Origin: JBCDHN01 sp965224535
Lineage (GTDB): Bacteria; Verrucomicrobiota; Verrucomicrobiia; Verrucomicrobiales; DEV007
DNA: 64,000 bases
NCBI GenBank assembly: GCA_965224535.1
Contig: CBDCZR010000010.1
Location: forward strand, 50,837 to 114,836
Reading direction: 5' to 3'
The notes under the pieces are model-generated. The model ran no database searches. It was not told the DNA's origin and saw only the letters and a program-made list of their open reading frames with translations. A program made the translations under genes and the position numbers. Shown one piece after another: positions 18,798 to 26,640 of the stretch (the stretch's first letter is position 1; every line of letters begins with the position of its first letter).

Positions 18798-19745
18798 TCA
18801 AGGCTTGGCCCGGGTTTGCAGGGCTAAAATCTCAGCTTCCACCTTGTTGATGAGCGGCAAAATGGCGTCGATTTCGAGCGGGAACCAACGCGGATGCCCA
18901 GGGCGGTGATCGTGGCTGCTGGGTTGCGTCTGGCGGTTGCCGTAGAGGAACGCCCAGTTCGTGGGACGCCAGTGCCTGCGCCAGAGGACGTTTTTGCGCT
19001 GAATCTCACGATGCACGGCATCCCAGTTTGGAGGCAGGACGGCGGCCGGTTCGCCTAAGAGTTGCCGCGTGGCCGCTACCGCCCAACGTTGTTGACCCTC
19101 AGGGGTCAGTTGCAAGCCGTCTTCCGTCAACTCGCGCGTGTCCAGCCGGCTGAGGTCGATCGTCAGCCAACCGCGGCGGTCCGCTAATTCCACGATTGCG
19201 GTGGCGTAAGCCGCGAGGGCTTGATTGTGCGTGGTTAGGTCAGGAAGATGCGGGTTGTCCGCTTTGGCGAAGGGAAATGGAGTGACGAGGACGATTTTCT
19301 CCGTCCGCGGCGTTACGTCTTCATCCAACATCGCCTCGTAAGCGCTGATGAACTCGGCGAGCCGCCCTTCGCCATCCATGGCCTCCATTTGCCCGAACGC
19401 GGCCACCACGACAGTCGCGCCAACACGTTCGAGCATGCTCAACTGCGTGCCGAAATTCCGCGGCCGCTGCCGGTGATAAACCGTGTCCGCCTGCCAAGAG
19501 AGATCGCGAAAGGAAACTGGCCGGCCTCCGGCGGAATGGGTGAGGAAGCTTTCCAGCCAGCCGGACTCCATCTGCTTGACCATGCTCGAGCCGCCCAGGA
19601 AGGCGACGACGTCGTTCTCTTCCAGCGCGAATTTTTCCGCAAAACGCGGCGCCGGCGCCTTGGTTGGCTTCGGAGGTTCGGTTTGGGCCGAAGCGATGGC
19701 GGCGAAAAGCAGGGTGACGATGATGATGCGAAACGGCAGTTTCAT
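18798..19745 (-). CDS. Exported SGNH/GDSL-hydrolase-fold protein, probably catalytically impaired
   Basis: 315 residues from ATG 19745 (MKLPFRIIIVTLLFAAIASA is a clear signal peptide; ATG 19751 adds two residues). The fold is read from VVAFLGGSSMVKQ (block I), SWQADTVYHRQRPRNFG (block II), VVVAAFGQMEAMDG (block III) and LTEDGLQLTPEGQ (block V). The nucleophile Ser is kept (GGSS in place of GDSI), but the block III Asn and the block V His of DxxH are replaced (GQME; DGLQ). It is probably a binding protein or uses a changed mechanism. It lies 68 bp upstream of the ATG proposed for the dehydrogenase and may form a two-gene operon with it. Confidence 0.75.
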   Translation of the reverse strand: MKLPFRIIIVTLLFAAIASAQTEPPKPTKAPAPRFAEKFALEENDVVAFLGGSSMVKQMESGWLESFLTHSAGGRPVSFRDLSWQADTVYHRQRPRNFGTQLSMLERVGATVVVAAFGQMEAMDGEGRLAEFISAYEAMLDEDVTPRTEKIVLVTPFPFAKADNPHLPDLTTHNQALAAYATAIVELADRRGWLTIDLSRLDTRELTEDGLQLTPEGQQRWAVAATRQLLGEPAAVLPPNWDAVHREIQRKNVLWRRHWRPTNWAFLYGNRQTQPSSHDHRPGHPRWFPLEIDAILPLINKVEAEILALQTRAKP

Positions 19746-19799
19746 GGGCATAGAAAGACCAGTCTTTGCGGAATTTTGTCAATGTCGCAGGTGGCCAAT

Positions 19800-21026
19800 C
19801 TAGCTTGGCAAATCGGTCAGGTAGCAAAGCGTGGATTCGCCGCGCGACAGGGTTTCGCCCGGTTCGACACGAATTAGCGCGTTGGTGTGACTCAGCGCGA
19901 ACAGGGCGTGCGATTGCTGAAGGCCAAACGGACGAAAAACCGCTTCTTCCAGGTCGAGTCGGCCGCGGATGTAATGCGGGCGGTCCCCACGGTTGTTGGT
20001 GACGTTTTCGGTAAGTTTGGCGGTGATTTTCGGCAAATGCGGCGATTCCGCGGTTGCGATTTGGCCTTGCCACTTGGCAAGGACGGAGACCCCAAAAAGC
20101 AAAAAGGTGATGTAGACGGAAACCGGGTTGCCGGGAAGGCCGAGGGCGATTTGAGCGTCGCGCCGGCCAAAAAAGAGCGGTTTGCCGGGTTTGACGCGTA
20201 CGCGCCAAAATCCGCCTTCCACGCCCAGGGCCGCCAACTGAGCTTTAACGTGGTCGTGCTCGCCAACCGAGACGCCTCCGGCAACCAGACAAACATCGCT
20301 GTTTTCGAGCGCTCGATCCAAAACCGCCCGGAGCCGCTCCGGCTGGTCCGGCGCGTGAAACGTGGTAACCTCGCCGGCGCCGAATTGGCTCGCCAATTGC
20401 GCCAGCATGGGTCCGTTGCTGTTGAAAATGGTTCCGGGGGCGAGTTCGCGGCCTGGTTCTGGCTCGGTTAGCTCGTCGCCGGTCGTCACCACCGCGCAAC
20501 GCGGCCGGCGGCCTACGCGGACCTCGCACAATCCCTGAGATGCCAGCACGCCAATCCGCGCCGCGGTCAAAATTTCGCGTTGGGCCAGGATTTTTTGCCC
20601 CGCGCAGAGGTCCGAGCCCTGACGGCGCACGAATTCGCCGGGTTTAGCGGCGGATTGGATGCGGATGCGGTTTTTGCCCAATTTTTCCACGTCTTCCTGC
20701 ATCACCACAGCGTCAGCTCCATCCGGAATCGGCGCGCCGGTAAAAATGCGAACGGCCTGGCCGGATTTTACCCGCAACGGAGGCTGCTGCGAATTGGGCC
20801 CGGCAGGTTGCTCGCCAATTACCGTCAATTCCGCCTGCAACGTCGCATCCGCCGCCCGAACGGCGTAGCCGTCCATTTGCGAGTTATCGAAACCGGGGAG
20901 AGGCACGGTGGCGAAGACGTCGGCGGCGGCTACCCGGCTCCCGGCCTCGGCCAGGGGAAGTTTCTCGCTCCCACCATCGGCGATCGCGTCCAAAATTCGA
21001 CGCCGCGCTTCGGATTCCTCCAGCAT
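19800..21026 (-). CDS. moeA: Molybdopterin molybdenumtransferase
   Basis: 408 residues. It inserts molybdate into adenylylated molybdopterin to finish the molybdenum cofactor, in the cytosol. Family motifs are PLPGFDNSQMDGYAVRAAD, GQAVRIFTGAPIPDGADAVV, TTGDEL, FNSNGPML, GGVSVGEHDHVK and the C-terminal GLPGNPVSVYITF. Length is typical. No other moa/moe gene lies in the window. The start ATG 21026 abuts the stop of the upstream Rpn-like gene. Confidence 0.95.
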   Translation of the reverse strand: MLEESEARRRILDAIADGGSEKLPLAEAGSRVAAADVFATVPLPGFDNSQMDGYAVRAADATLQAELTVIGEQPAGPNSQQPPLRVKSGQAVRIFTGAPIPDGADAVVMQEDVEKLGKNRIRIQSAAKPGEFVRRQGSDLCAGQKILAQREILTAARIGVLASQGLCEVRVGRRPRCAVVTTGDELTEPEPGRELAPGTIFNSNGPMLAQLASQFGAGEVTTFHAPDQPERLRAVLDRALENSDVCLVAGGVSVGEHDHVKAQLAALGVEGGFWRVRVKPGKPLFFGRRDAQIALGLPGNPVSVYITFLLFGVSVLAKWQGQIATAESPHLPKITAKLTENVTNNRGDRPHYIRGRLDLEEAVFRPFGLQQSHALFALSHTNALIRVEPGETLSRGESTLCYLTDLPS

Positions 21027-21851
21027 CTAGCTGTTTGAGGCGGCTCCGTTCAAAAATTCGCGGATCTTGGCCGCTGATAGGTCGGTCAAGTCGGCGATTT
21101 GTTTCACGCTTTGACCCTTGGCGTGCATTTTGCGAACGAGGGCGATTTGCTCTTCCTTGCGGACTTCTTTGTAAAACCGGGTCTCTTTCAGGGGCGTTAA
21201 ATCGGCGATCATGGCGGTAAAATCCTTGGGCGGTTTGTCTTTGAATCGTTCGAGCAACAGGTAGATGAATACTTCACCGTAAACCTCGCGCTGGTGGTCG
21301 TTGAGCTTTGGGTTGTCTCGAATTTCACGGTAGTGGGTCGCCGCATTTTTTTCAAGTTTGGCCTTTTTCTCGATTAGTGGCGCAAAAACCCGCAGCAGGG
21401 GCGAGTCCGGCTTGCGTTTGCGCAGTTCTTCGAGCATTTCGTCCAGGAAACGGTAGCGTATTTCCGGATGGATTTTGGCGCTATCGGGAAAATGGCTGCG
21501 GTCGCCAAAAATCACCAAACCGCGCACGCGAACCGGTTTGTAGCTCTTGCGGCGGCAGTCTTCGGGCGAGTTGAGGTGCTTCCAGGCGATGTTGCGGGCG
21601 GATTCCACCCGATTGAAAATTGCCTGGTCGAAGTAAAGCTGAAACTCCTCGACGTAGTGATCGTCAAAGGGATTGACCGGCACCATAAACGCATCGCAAC
21701 GCGCGTGCAGGCCCTTGAAATCCACGGACATGCCTTTGTCGAAAACAGGCTGCCGGACCAGTCTGAGGAAGTTTTTAAGATTCTTGGCGCCGACCTTTTC
21801 AAGCGGCACAAAGCACTGACGGAAATTCTCGGAAAGAGTCGAAGGAATCAC
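21027..21851 (-). CDS. Putative Rpn/PD-(D/E)XK-transposase-like protein
   Basis: 274 residues. The C-terminal part (FKDKPPKDFTAMIADLTPL, KETRFYKEVRKEEQIALVRK) resembles the tail of Rpn-family recombination-promoting nucleases, ending in a short helix-turn-helix-like end (KGQSVKQIADLTDLSAAKIR). The central part has NPFDDHYVEEFQLYFDQAIF, where a PD-(D/E)XK acid cluster might lie, but the canonical ExK/ExQ is not clear. It is transcribed toward moeA with no gap. The family call is tentative; it might equally be an uncharacterised protein with only a C-terminal resemblance. Confidence 0.45.
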   Translation of the reverse strand: MIPSTLSENFRQCFVPLEKVGAKNLKNFLRLVRQPVFDKGMSVDFKGLHARCDAFMVPVNPFDDHYVEEFQLYFDQAIFNRVESARNIAWKHLNSPEDCRRKSYKPVRVRGLVIFGDRSHFPDSAKIHPEIRYRFLDEMLEELRKRKPDSPLLRVFAPLIEKKAKLEKNAATHYREIRDNPKLNDHQREVYGEVFIYLLLERFKDKPPKDFTAMIADLTPLKETRFYKEVRKEEQIALVRKMHAKGQSVKQIADLTDLSAAKIREFLNGAASNS

Positions 21852-21914
21852 GCAATTGCTGTAGAACTCCGCGAGGTGAAAGCCTACTTTGTCTCAGCCA
21901 TCCGCCGAGGCCTC

Positions 21915-22199
21915 ATGATCTATGAGATGGCGACTAATCAGTCCACGGATCTAGAAGAGCTGACCTGGGAGGAAATTGTAAAAATGGCGGCCAAGGCAGG
22001 GTTTCATCTGGAGAAAACCGGCGCTTCGGAGGCCGCCAAAGCCAACCCGCAAAATACCTTGCCTTCCTCTTTTGGCGCCATGCTGACCGACCCATGCAAT
22101 GTTGTCCGCAGCATTGATGAACTCACGCCCGCAATCCAAAAACTGGAGGACAGCGATGCGCCGTATCGCGTGGGGGGCTTGGTCCAGAACGAGCAGTGA
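21915..22199 (+). CDS. Hypothetical 94-residue protein
   Basis: From ATG 21915 (MIYEMATNQSTDLEELTWEE); GAGG lies 7 nt upstream. A GTG at 21876 is an alternative in-frame start adding 13 residues. The protein is acidic and helical (EIVKMAAKAGFHLEKTGAS), with no recognised domain. It is divergent from the Rpn-like gene and followed by a good terminator, which supports it as a real transcription unit. Confidence 0.45.
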   Translation: MIYEMATNQSTDLEELTWEEIVKMAAKAGFHLEKTGASEAAKANPQNTLPSSFGAMLTDPCNVVRSIDELTPAIQKLEDSDAPYRVGGLVQNEQ

Positions 22200-22222
22200 C
22201 TTAGGGCGATCGCGTAAAATGG

Positions 22223-22256
22223 GGCGCTCCCGAAAATGCCGGAGCGCCTTCTTATC
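22223..22256 (+). terminator. Rho-independent terminator
   Basis: Perfect 8-bp stem GGCGCTCC (22223-22230) / GGAGCGCC (22241-22248), 10-nt loop, then TTCTTATC. It lies 24 bp after the stop of the 94-residue gene. Confidence 0.7.
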
Positions 22257-22372
22257 TCAAAAATTTCCTAAGAGCTTCAGAGATTTTTCTTTGCAACCCG
22301 TAAATGGGTAGTGAGGACAGCCCAAGTTCTCTGACGGTATCACCAAAAACATACTCAACCTACTTTATAACC

Positions 22373-22624
22373 ATGATTCACCTTCTGATTCCCGCGGGCC
22401 TGGCCGTGATCGGAGCTTCCTTGGCAACCGATGCTCAGGACATTTCTCCGATCGTTCCAAAGACCAAACTCCTCGTCAAGCTGCCGCGAACCGTTGATGA
22501 GATATATTCACCCCAGCTTTGTGACAATGATGTGAAAATCGTGGCCGACATCTCCGCGGAATTCTGTATGAAATGCGCTCTGAATTCAGCGGCCGCGGAA
22601 GTCATCTGGGAGAATTCACACTAA
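22373..22624 (+). CDS. Small putative exported protein, unknown
   Basis: 83 residues from ATG 22373 (MIHLLIPAGLAVIGASLATD), with a hydrophobic N-terminus like a signal peptide; an ATG at 22304 would add 23 polar residues. The mature part has three cysteines (LCDNDV, FCMKCAL). No family recognised. It precedes the YbjN-like gene by 35 bp and may share its transcript. Confidence 0.4.
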   Translation: MIHLLIPAGLAVIGASLATDAQDISPIVPKTKLLVKLPRTVDEIYSPQLCDNDVKIVADISAEFCMKCALNSAAAEVIWENSH

Positions 22625-22659
22625 AAAATTCTTCAAAAACTCAATCCTTCAATGACATC

Positions 22660-23271
22660 ATGAACACCTTCCAAACCATCACCCGGGCCATGACTTCAGC
22701 AGGCTGGAACTTCCAGTCAATTCAAGCCCAAGAAACCATCATTTCCGGCTTCGAGACCCAAAATTATCGCGACAATGAGGGTGACCCTCATCTGCCGGTC
22801 CACATCGTCGTTCAGGAGAACGGAGAGTTTGTCACGTTTCTAGTCCCAAACGCCTACCGTTGTCCTTCCGATCACCCGCATCTTGCAGCAGTTCTGCAAA
22901 CCTGCATGACGCTTGATTATGCGCAAAAAATGCTTCGTTATCAATACGATCCTTCCGATGGGGAGATTCGTGCCACGGTGGATATGCCGCTGGAAGATAG
23001 CAAATTTACCGAACGCCAGTTCCGCCGGGCCCTGGATGGGTTGGTTTCGCTAGTCGATCGCAACCACAGCGCGATCGAGGCAGCTCTGGAGGGCGGAAGA
23101 ACCCCGGATAGTACGCTTAGCACCGGTGGTGTGGGCGAGGCGGTGAATCTATTGACCGGTTTAGCTGCATTGGCCGCTTTGGCGGATGTGGTAAAGAGAG
23201 CAGCTTCTGATGATTCCGCAGAATTACCCATTCCAGCAACCGCCCGCTCGGTGAGCCCCGATCTGAACTAG
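22660..23271 (+). CDS. YbjN-like (type III secretion chaperone-fold) protein
   Basis: 203 residues from ATG 22660 (MNTFQTITRAMTSAGWNFQS). The pattern of a short helix, a strand rich in VHIVVQENGEFVTFLVPNAY, then AAVLQTCMTLDYAQKMLRYQ and FTERQFRRALDGLVSLVDRN matches the YbjN domain, a fold shared with type III secretion chaperones. Such domains usually bind partner proteins. It is the first substantial gene of a plus-strand island ending in a decayed Lon-like/WD40 gene, suggesting that it served a multi-gene system. The C-terminal 60 residues are Ala- and Ser-rich and not conserved-looking. Confidence 0.6.
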   Translation: MNTFQTITRAMTSAGWNFQSIQAQETIISGFETQNYRDNEGDPHLPVHIVVQENGEFVTFLVPNAYRCPSDHPHLAAVLQTCMTLDYAQKMLRYQYDPSDGEIRATVDMPLEDSKFTERQFRRALDGLVSLVDRNHSAIEAALEGGRTPDSTLSTGGVGEAVNLLTGLAALAALADVVKRAASDDSAELPIPATARSVSPDLN

Positions 23272-23311
23272 AAACATACACCCCTAACCAACAAGCAACT
23301 ACAATTCTGAT

Positions 23312-23524
23312 ATGAAAACCAAACCCCCCACCACCAAAACCGTTGGATTGGAGCAGACGGTTGAGACAACGGAAACTCCAGTCACCATCCCTGAATCCGA
23401 AACGACACCTTCCTTCGCCCCTTTGCAATCCGCGGAAGAACGGGAACGCCAACGACGCGCCGACGAGGAACGACGCAATCGCGAGCGCCAAGCGGCAAAG
23501 AGGGCGCCTTATTCCGCTGACTGA
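23312..23524 (+). CDS. Small charged protein, unknown
   Basis: 70 residues from ATG 23312. The first half is rich in Thr/Pro/Glu (MKTKPPTTKTVGLEQTVETT) and the second is a highly charged helix (EERERQRRADEERRNRERQA). No family. The leader before the ATG (CCAACAAGCAACTACAATTC) has no Shine-Dalgarno sequence and resembles the leader of the next gene (CCAACCAACAAACAACC). Confidence 0.4.
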   Translation: MKTKPPTTKTVGLEQTVETTETPVTIPESETTPSFAPLQSAEERERQRRADEERRNRERQAAKRAPYSAD

Positions 23525-23575
23525 TGGCAGGTTAGCGGCATTGGCCGAGCACCCAACCCCAACCAACAAACAACC

Positions 23576-25173
23576 ATGGCAGACCTCCGCATCACCGTAC
23601 CCGACCTTACGGCAGCCTATGCCACCCTAACCGCAACGCCCGGCTGAAGTAATCTTCCGCCCGGCCGGTTGGCGGTCCGGACCGGGATCGGAGGATGCGG
23701 AGGTCATCGCCACAGTTGCCCCCAATCTCCGTCCGTGCCCTCCTCCAACGAGAACGCATCTGGCCGCAAAAATCGGGCATCGACGTTAGCTGGACCATTC
23801 GCCAGGAAACAAACGGCGTAATTCCCGCCATCCTCACCGGCGATTCCGCCGGCATGGCCTTTTCCCTGGCCCTGGCCAAACTGCTCTCCCGCGGGAAAGA
23901 CGATGCCTGGGCCAATCTCCCGCTCCACGGTCTCGCCGCCACCGGGGCGGTGACGGCTGACGGTGGCTTTGGAGAGGTTGGATCTACCCCGGCGAAAATT
24001 CGGGGTGCGGTCAGAGATCGTTTTCCCCGCATCACCGTGGTGGCCCTGGCGGAGGCGAATTTTCGGGAAAAAGACGAAATCCCGTTGGGCCATCGGGCAC
24101 CCCAGCTACTCACGTTTCATCCGGCAAAAACTCGGTCTGTGGGACAATGAAGAAGATCGCCAACTGCGCCCATGGGAATGGAGCGCAAAAACCGGTTACG
24201 CTGTCGTGGCCCGCGTCCTTTCGGCGGCCGGGATGGCGGGTTGGAAATGGGAAGATTACCAGAAAAAAAGCGCCGGACATTTGCCACACAAGTTCGATCC
24301 TTGGGCCATGGCCGAGTTGCCAAGGTTGTTGACCTTGGGAGCCTGTTACGACGAATCTGTTAGCGTCCTCTGCGACTTCGATTTTCCGGTGGCTAAGATT
24401 CGAACCGGGAACTACGTCCATTTGGCCGGAGACTATCAAAGACTTACCGAATCGCTCCCGGACAACCGGGAGCAAGTCCGTGCCGAGAACAAATTGGATG
24501 CGAAGATGAAGGACTACATCGACCGCCTGGTTTCGTATGCAGCCTGGCATGATCGAAAGAGGCGTATCGAAGGAAACGCCGGATACACACCTGCGCCCAA
24601 TCAGGTCCTAGAATACGAAAGAAAAATTGAACTCCTGGAGGCAAAGGGCAGAGCGAATGGCTGGCAGTTCCACGAAAGCGGCGAACCGGACTGGATCCAT
24701 CCGCATCCGAAACTTTGTAGTCGAAAAAACACAACGTCTCGGATGAATGATTCCGGCCGGATTCCACCGTCGGAAACCCAAATGGACGCCATTTTCGCCT
24801 GGAATCGTTTTATTCTCGACTGCCACAGTAGCCTCTCCTTTGCTGATCCCGCAGAGGCTTGCTGGAATTGGGCGCAAAATTCCCCTCTAGATTCACAGAT
24901 GGAAACGAGTCTTCGCAAAGAAATTTCCATCAGAATTGAAAACCGAAGGGATTGGCTGACTCATCCCCTCGAATCGGCCTGTATTGAAACAGGCACTGAT
25001 TTGACATGTGTCGCAATGACTCCCGATGCAAGAATAGCAGTCACTGGAAACACAAGAGGCTTGGTACAAGTTTGGGATCTAAGTTACGCTGGCGAACGAA
25101 CTTTCACGAAACCGCTTCTTCATGATGCGGCGCGAATTCAAACAATAGCCATCACTCCGGACGGGAAGATGGC
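23576..25173 (+). pseudogene. Frameshifted gene: Lon-like (S16) peptidase domain followed by WD40 start
   Basis: Coding sense can be followed across three +1 frame changes: ATG 23576 (MADLRITVPDLTAAYATLTA) to about 23640; AEVIFRPAGWRSGPGSEDAE to about 23735; then VSWTIRQETNGVIPAILTGD to about 24135; then LGLWDNEEDRQLRPWEWSAK to about 25173. The third segment resembles an S16 Lon peptidase: catalytic Ser in TGDSAGMAFSLALAKLL and Lys in FGEVGSTPAKIRGAV. The last segment ends in a first WD40 blade (RIAVTGNTRGLVQVWDLS) and breaks off at ITPDGKMA, where a RAYT fragment begins. The shifts fall at or near C3, C5 and A5 runs. It is very probably non-functional now. Confidence 0.6.
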
Positions 25174-25731
25174 AGCGTGTTGGTGGAGGGCAAGCGCGAT
25201 GCGTTGATGACCATGGCGACTTATATTGATCTTAACCCGGTTCGTGCCGGTTTGGTGGATGATCCCAAGGATTATCGCTGGTGCGGATATGCTGAGGCAT
25301 TGGCGGGAAAGAAGCGGGCGAAAGGCGCGATCAGATCGGCGGTGGGTGATGAGTTGGGGGTGGAGGATGGGACGGTTAAGTGGAAGGAGGCAATCGCGCT
25401 TTATCGCACGTGGTTGTTTGGGCGTGGAGAGGAGCAAATCGATGAATCCGGCAAAGCCACTCGGCGCGGGGTCAGCCGCGAGCAAGTGGAGGAGGTTTGG
25501 AGTCAGGGCGGCAAGTTGAGCCGGCGCGAGTTGCTCCATTGCCGCGTGCGTTATCTCACCAAGGGCGTCGCCATTGGTTCGCGGGCCTATGTGAATGGTG
25601 TTTTCGAGACGCGGCGCGATTCTTTTAGTTCCAACCGCAAAAGCGGAGCGCGCACGATGCGATTCGGTGATTGGGGCGGGCTTTGCTCGATGCGCGATTT
25701 GCGCAACGATGTGATTCGGGCGCCAGGGTAA
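25174..25731 (+). pseudogene. 3' fragment of a second RAYT-type transposase
   Basis: From about 25174 the sequence encodes VLVEGKRDALMTMATYIDLN followed by PVRAGLVDDPKDYRWCGYAE and a long C-terminal tail (RRELLHCRVRYLTKGVAIGS). This is the tyrosine-helix region and C-terminal domain of the larger RAYT/IS200-like group. The N-terminal half with the HUH motif is missing, so it cannot be active. It is joined directly to the broken WD40 gene. It belongs to a different, longer subgroup than the RAYT at 14725. Confidence 0.75.
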
Positions 25732-26054
25732 CTGAAATTGGCGCCAAAGATAACTTCAGGCATGGCCCCAAAGCTATTCCAGAGTTAAACCTCCCCAAAG
25801 CGAATTGGACCGTGTCGCGGCGACGCCCGCCGTGTCCATCCGACCAGGAAAATCAGCATCCCTTTCCCTGTTTTGGGCCCTCACCTGCGTCGCCGCCGCA
25901 CCGAGGCAGCCGGGCCGGATCCCCCTGGAGCCGCGGCGCCCGCCACCGGGGCGATTTCCCAGCGCTCGGACCTTGACGTGGCAGAAATCGCCCCGATACG
26001 TTCCCCCAGCATGCCGGTTGACCGGTTCCCTGTTAGCCCGATAGAGATGAACTC
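25732..26054. other. Intergenic stretch without a convincing gene
   Basis: 323 bp between the RAYT fragment and the lipoprotein gene. It contains one inverted repeat, GGGGCGATTTC near 25950 and GAAATCGCCCC near 25985. Open frames here have no recognisable protein character. Confidence 0.4.
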
Positions 26055-26477
26055 ATGAAATGGCCGAACCGTGTCGGAATAGCTGTTTGCGTGCTATTGG
26101 CCGCTTGCGCAGAGGAAAGCGAACCGGCGACGGGTCCCGAGACAATACGCACGAATTTGGAGAAATCGCTAACGGCTGAAATTAAGTTCGAAAAGTATTC
26201 CGAGGACGCAGTCGCGAACCACCTTGAACAGGGTAAACCCGTAGTGGTCGTAGTCCGCTCGAAATATTCGCTTTGGTCGCCTGAACTGCTCCAAATCGAG
26301 CAACTCGATGAGGACATTCGAGGTGGTGAGTTGGCAGCCATGGAACTCGTCTGGAGTTGGGACGAAGAAACTATCGAGGTGAAACCGATTTTTGAGGAGT
26401 TCGGAAGGACGAAAGAAGCGTTTTTGGTAAAATTTTCTTCGGATGGTTCAAAAAGAAGAATTAATCTTTTCGAATGA
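26055..26477 (+). CDS. Putative lipoprotein with thioredoxin-like segment
   Basis: 140 residues. The N-terminus MKWPNRVGIAVCVLLAACAE has a lipobox (LAAC, Cys18), so the protein is probably anchored to a membrane from the periplasmic side. The part GKPVVVVVRSKYSLWSPELL resembles the beta-strand and active-site helix of thioredoxin-like domains (GKPVLVxFxAxWCxxC), but the CxxC cysteines are absent. Redox activity is therefore not expected. Stop is TGA at 26475-26477. Confidence 0.55.
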   Translation: MKWPNRVGIAVCVLLAACAEESEPATGPETIRTNLEKSLTAEIKFEKYSEDAVANHLEQGKPVVVVVRSKYSLWSPELLQIEQLDEDIRGGELAAMELVWSWDEETIEVKPIFEEFGRTKEAFLVKFSSDGSKRRINLFE

Positions 26478-26640
26478 CGAATATCGATCGTTCGCATCGG
26501 GAAGCCGGAGGCAGGTCGATTTTGGCAGCGGCGCTCATGGATCGACTTTGCGGGGCATAGGTTGCCGGCCGAAATGGGGTGATAGAGCCCGCAAATTCCA
26601 AGCGTGTGAGAAAGCTAAGACTTGTCCCCTTTTTTCCGCC

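Noticed and set aside
25805..26044. 79-codon plus-strand frame before the lipoprotein gene
   Set aside because: Pro/Arg-rich composition typical of random GC-rich DNA; no start signal and no family.
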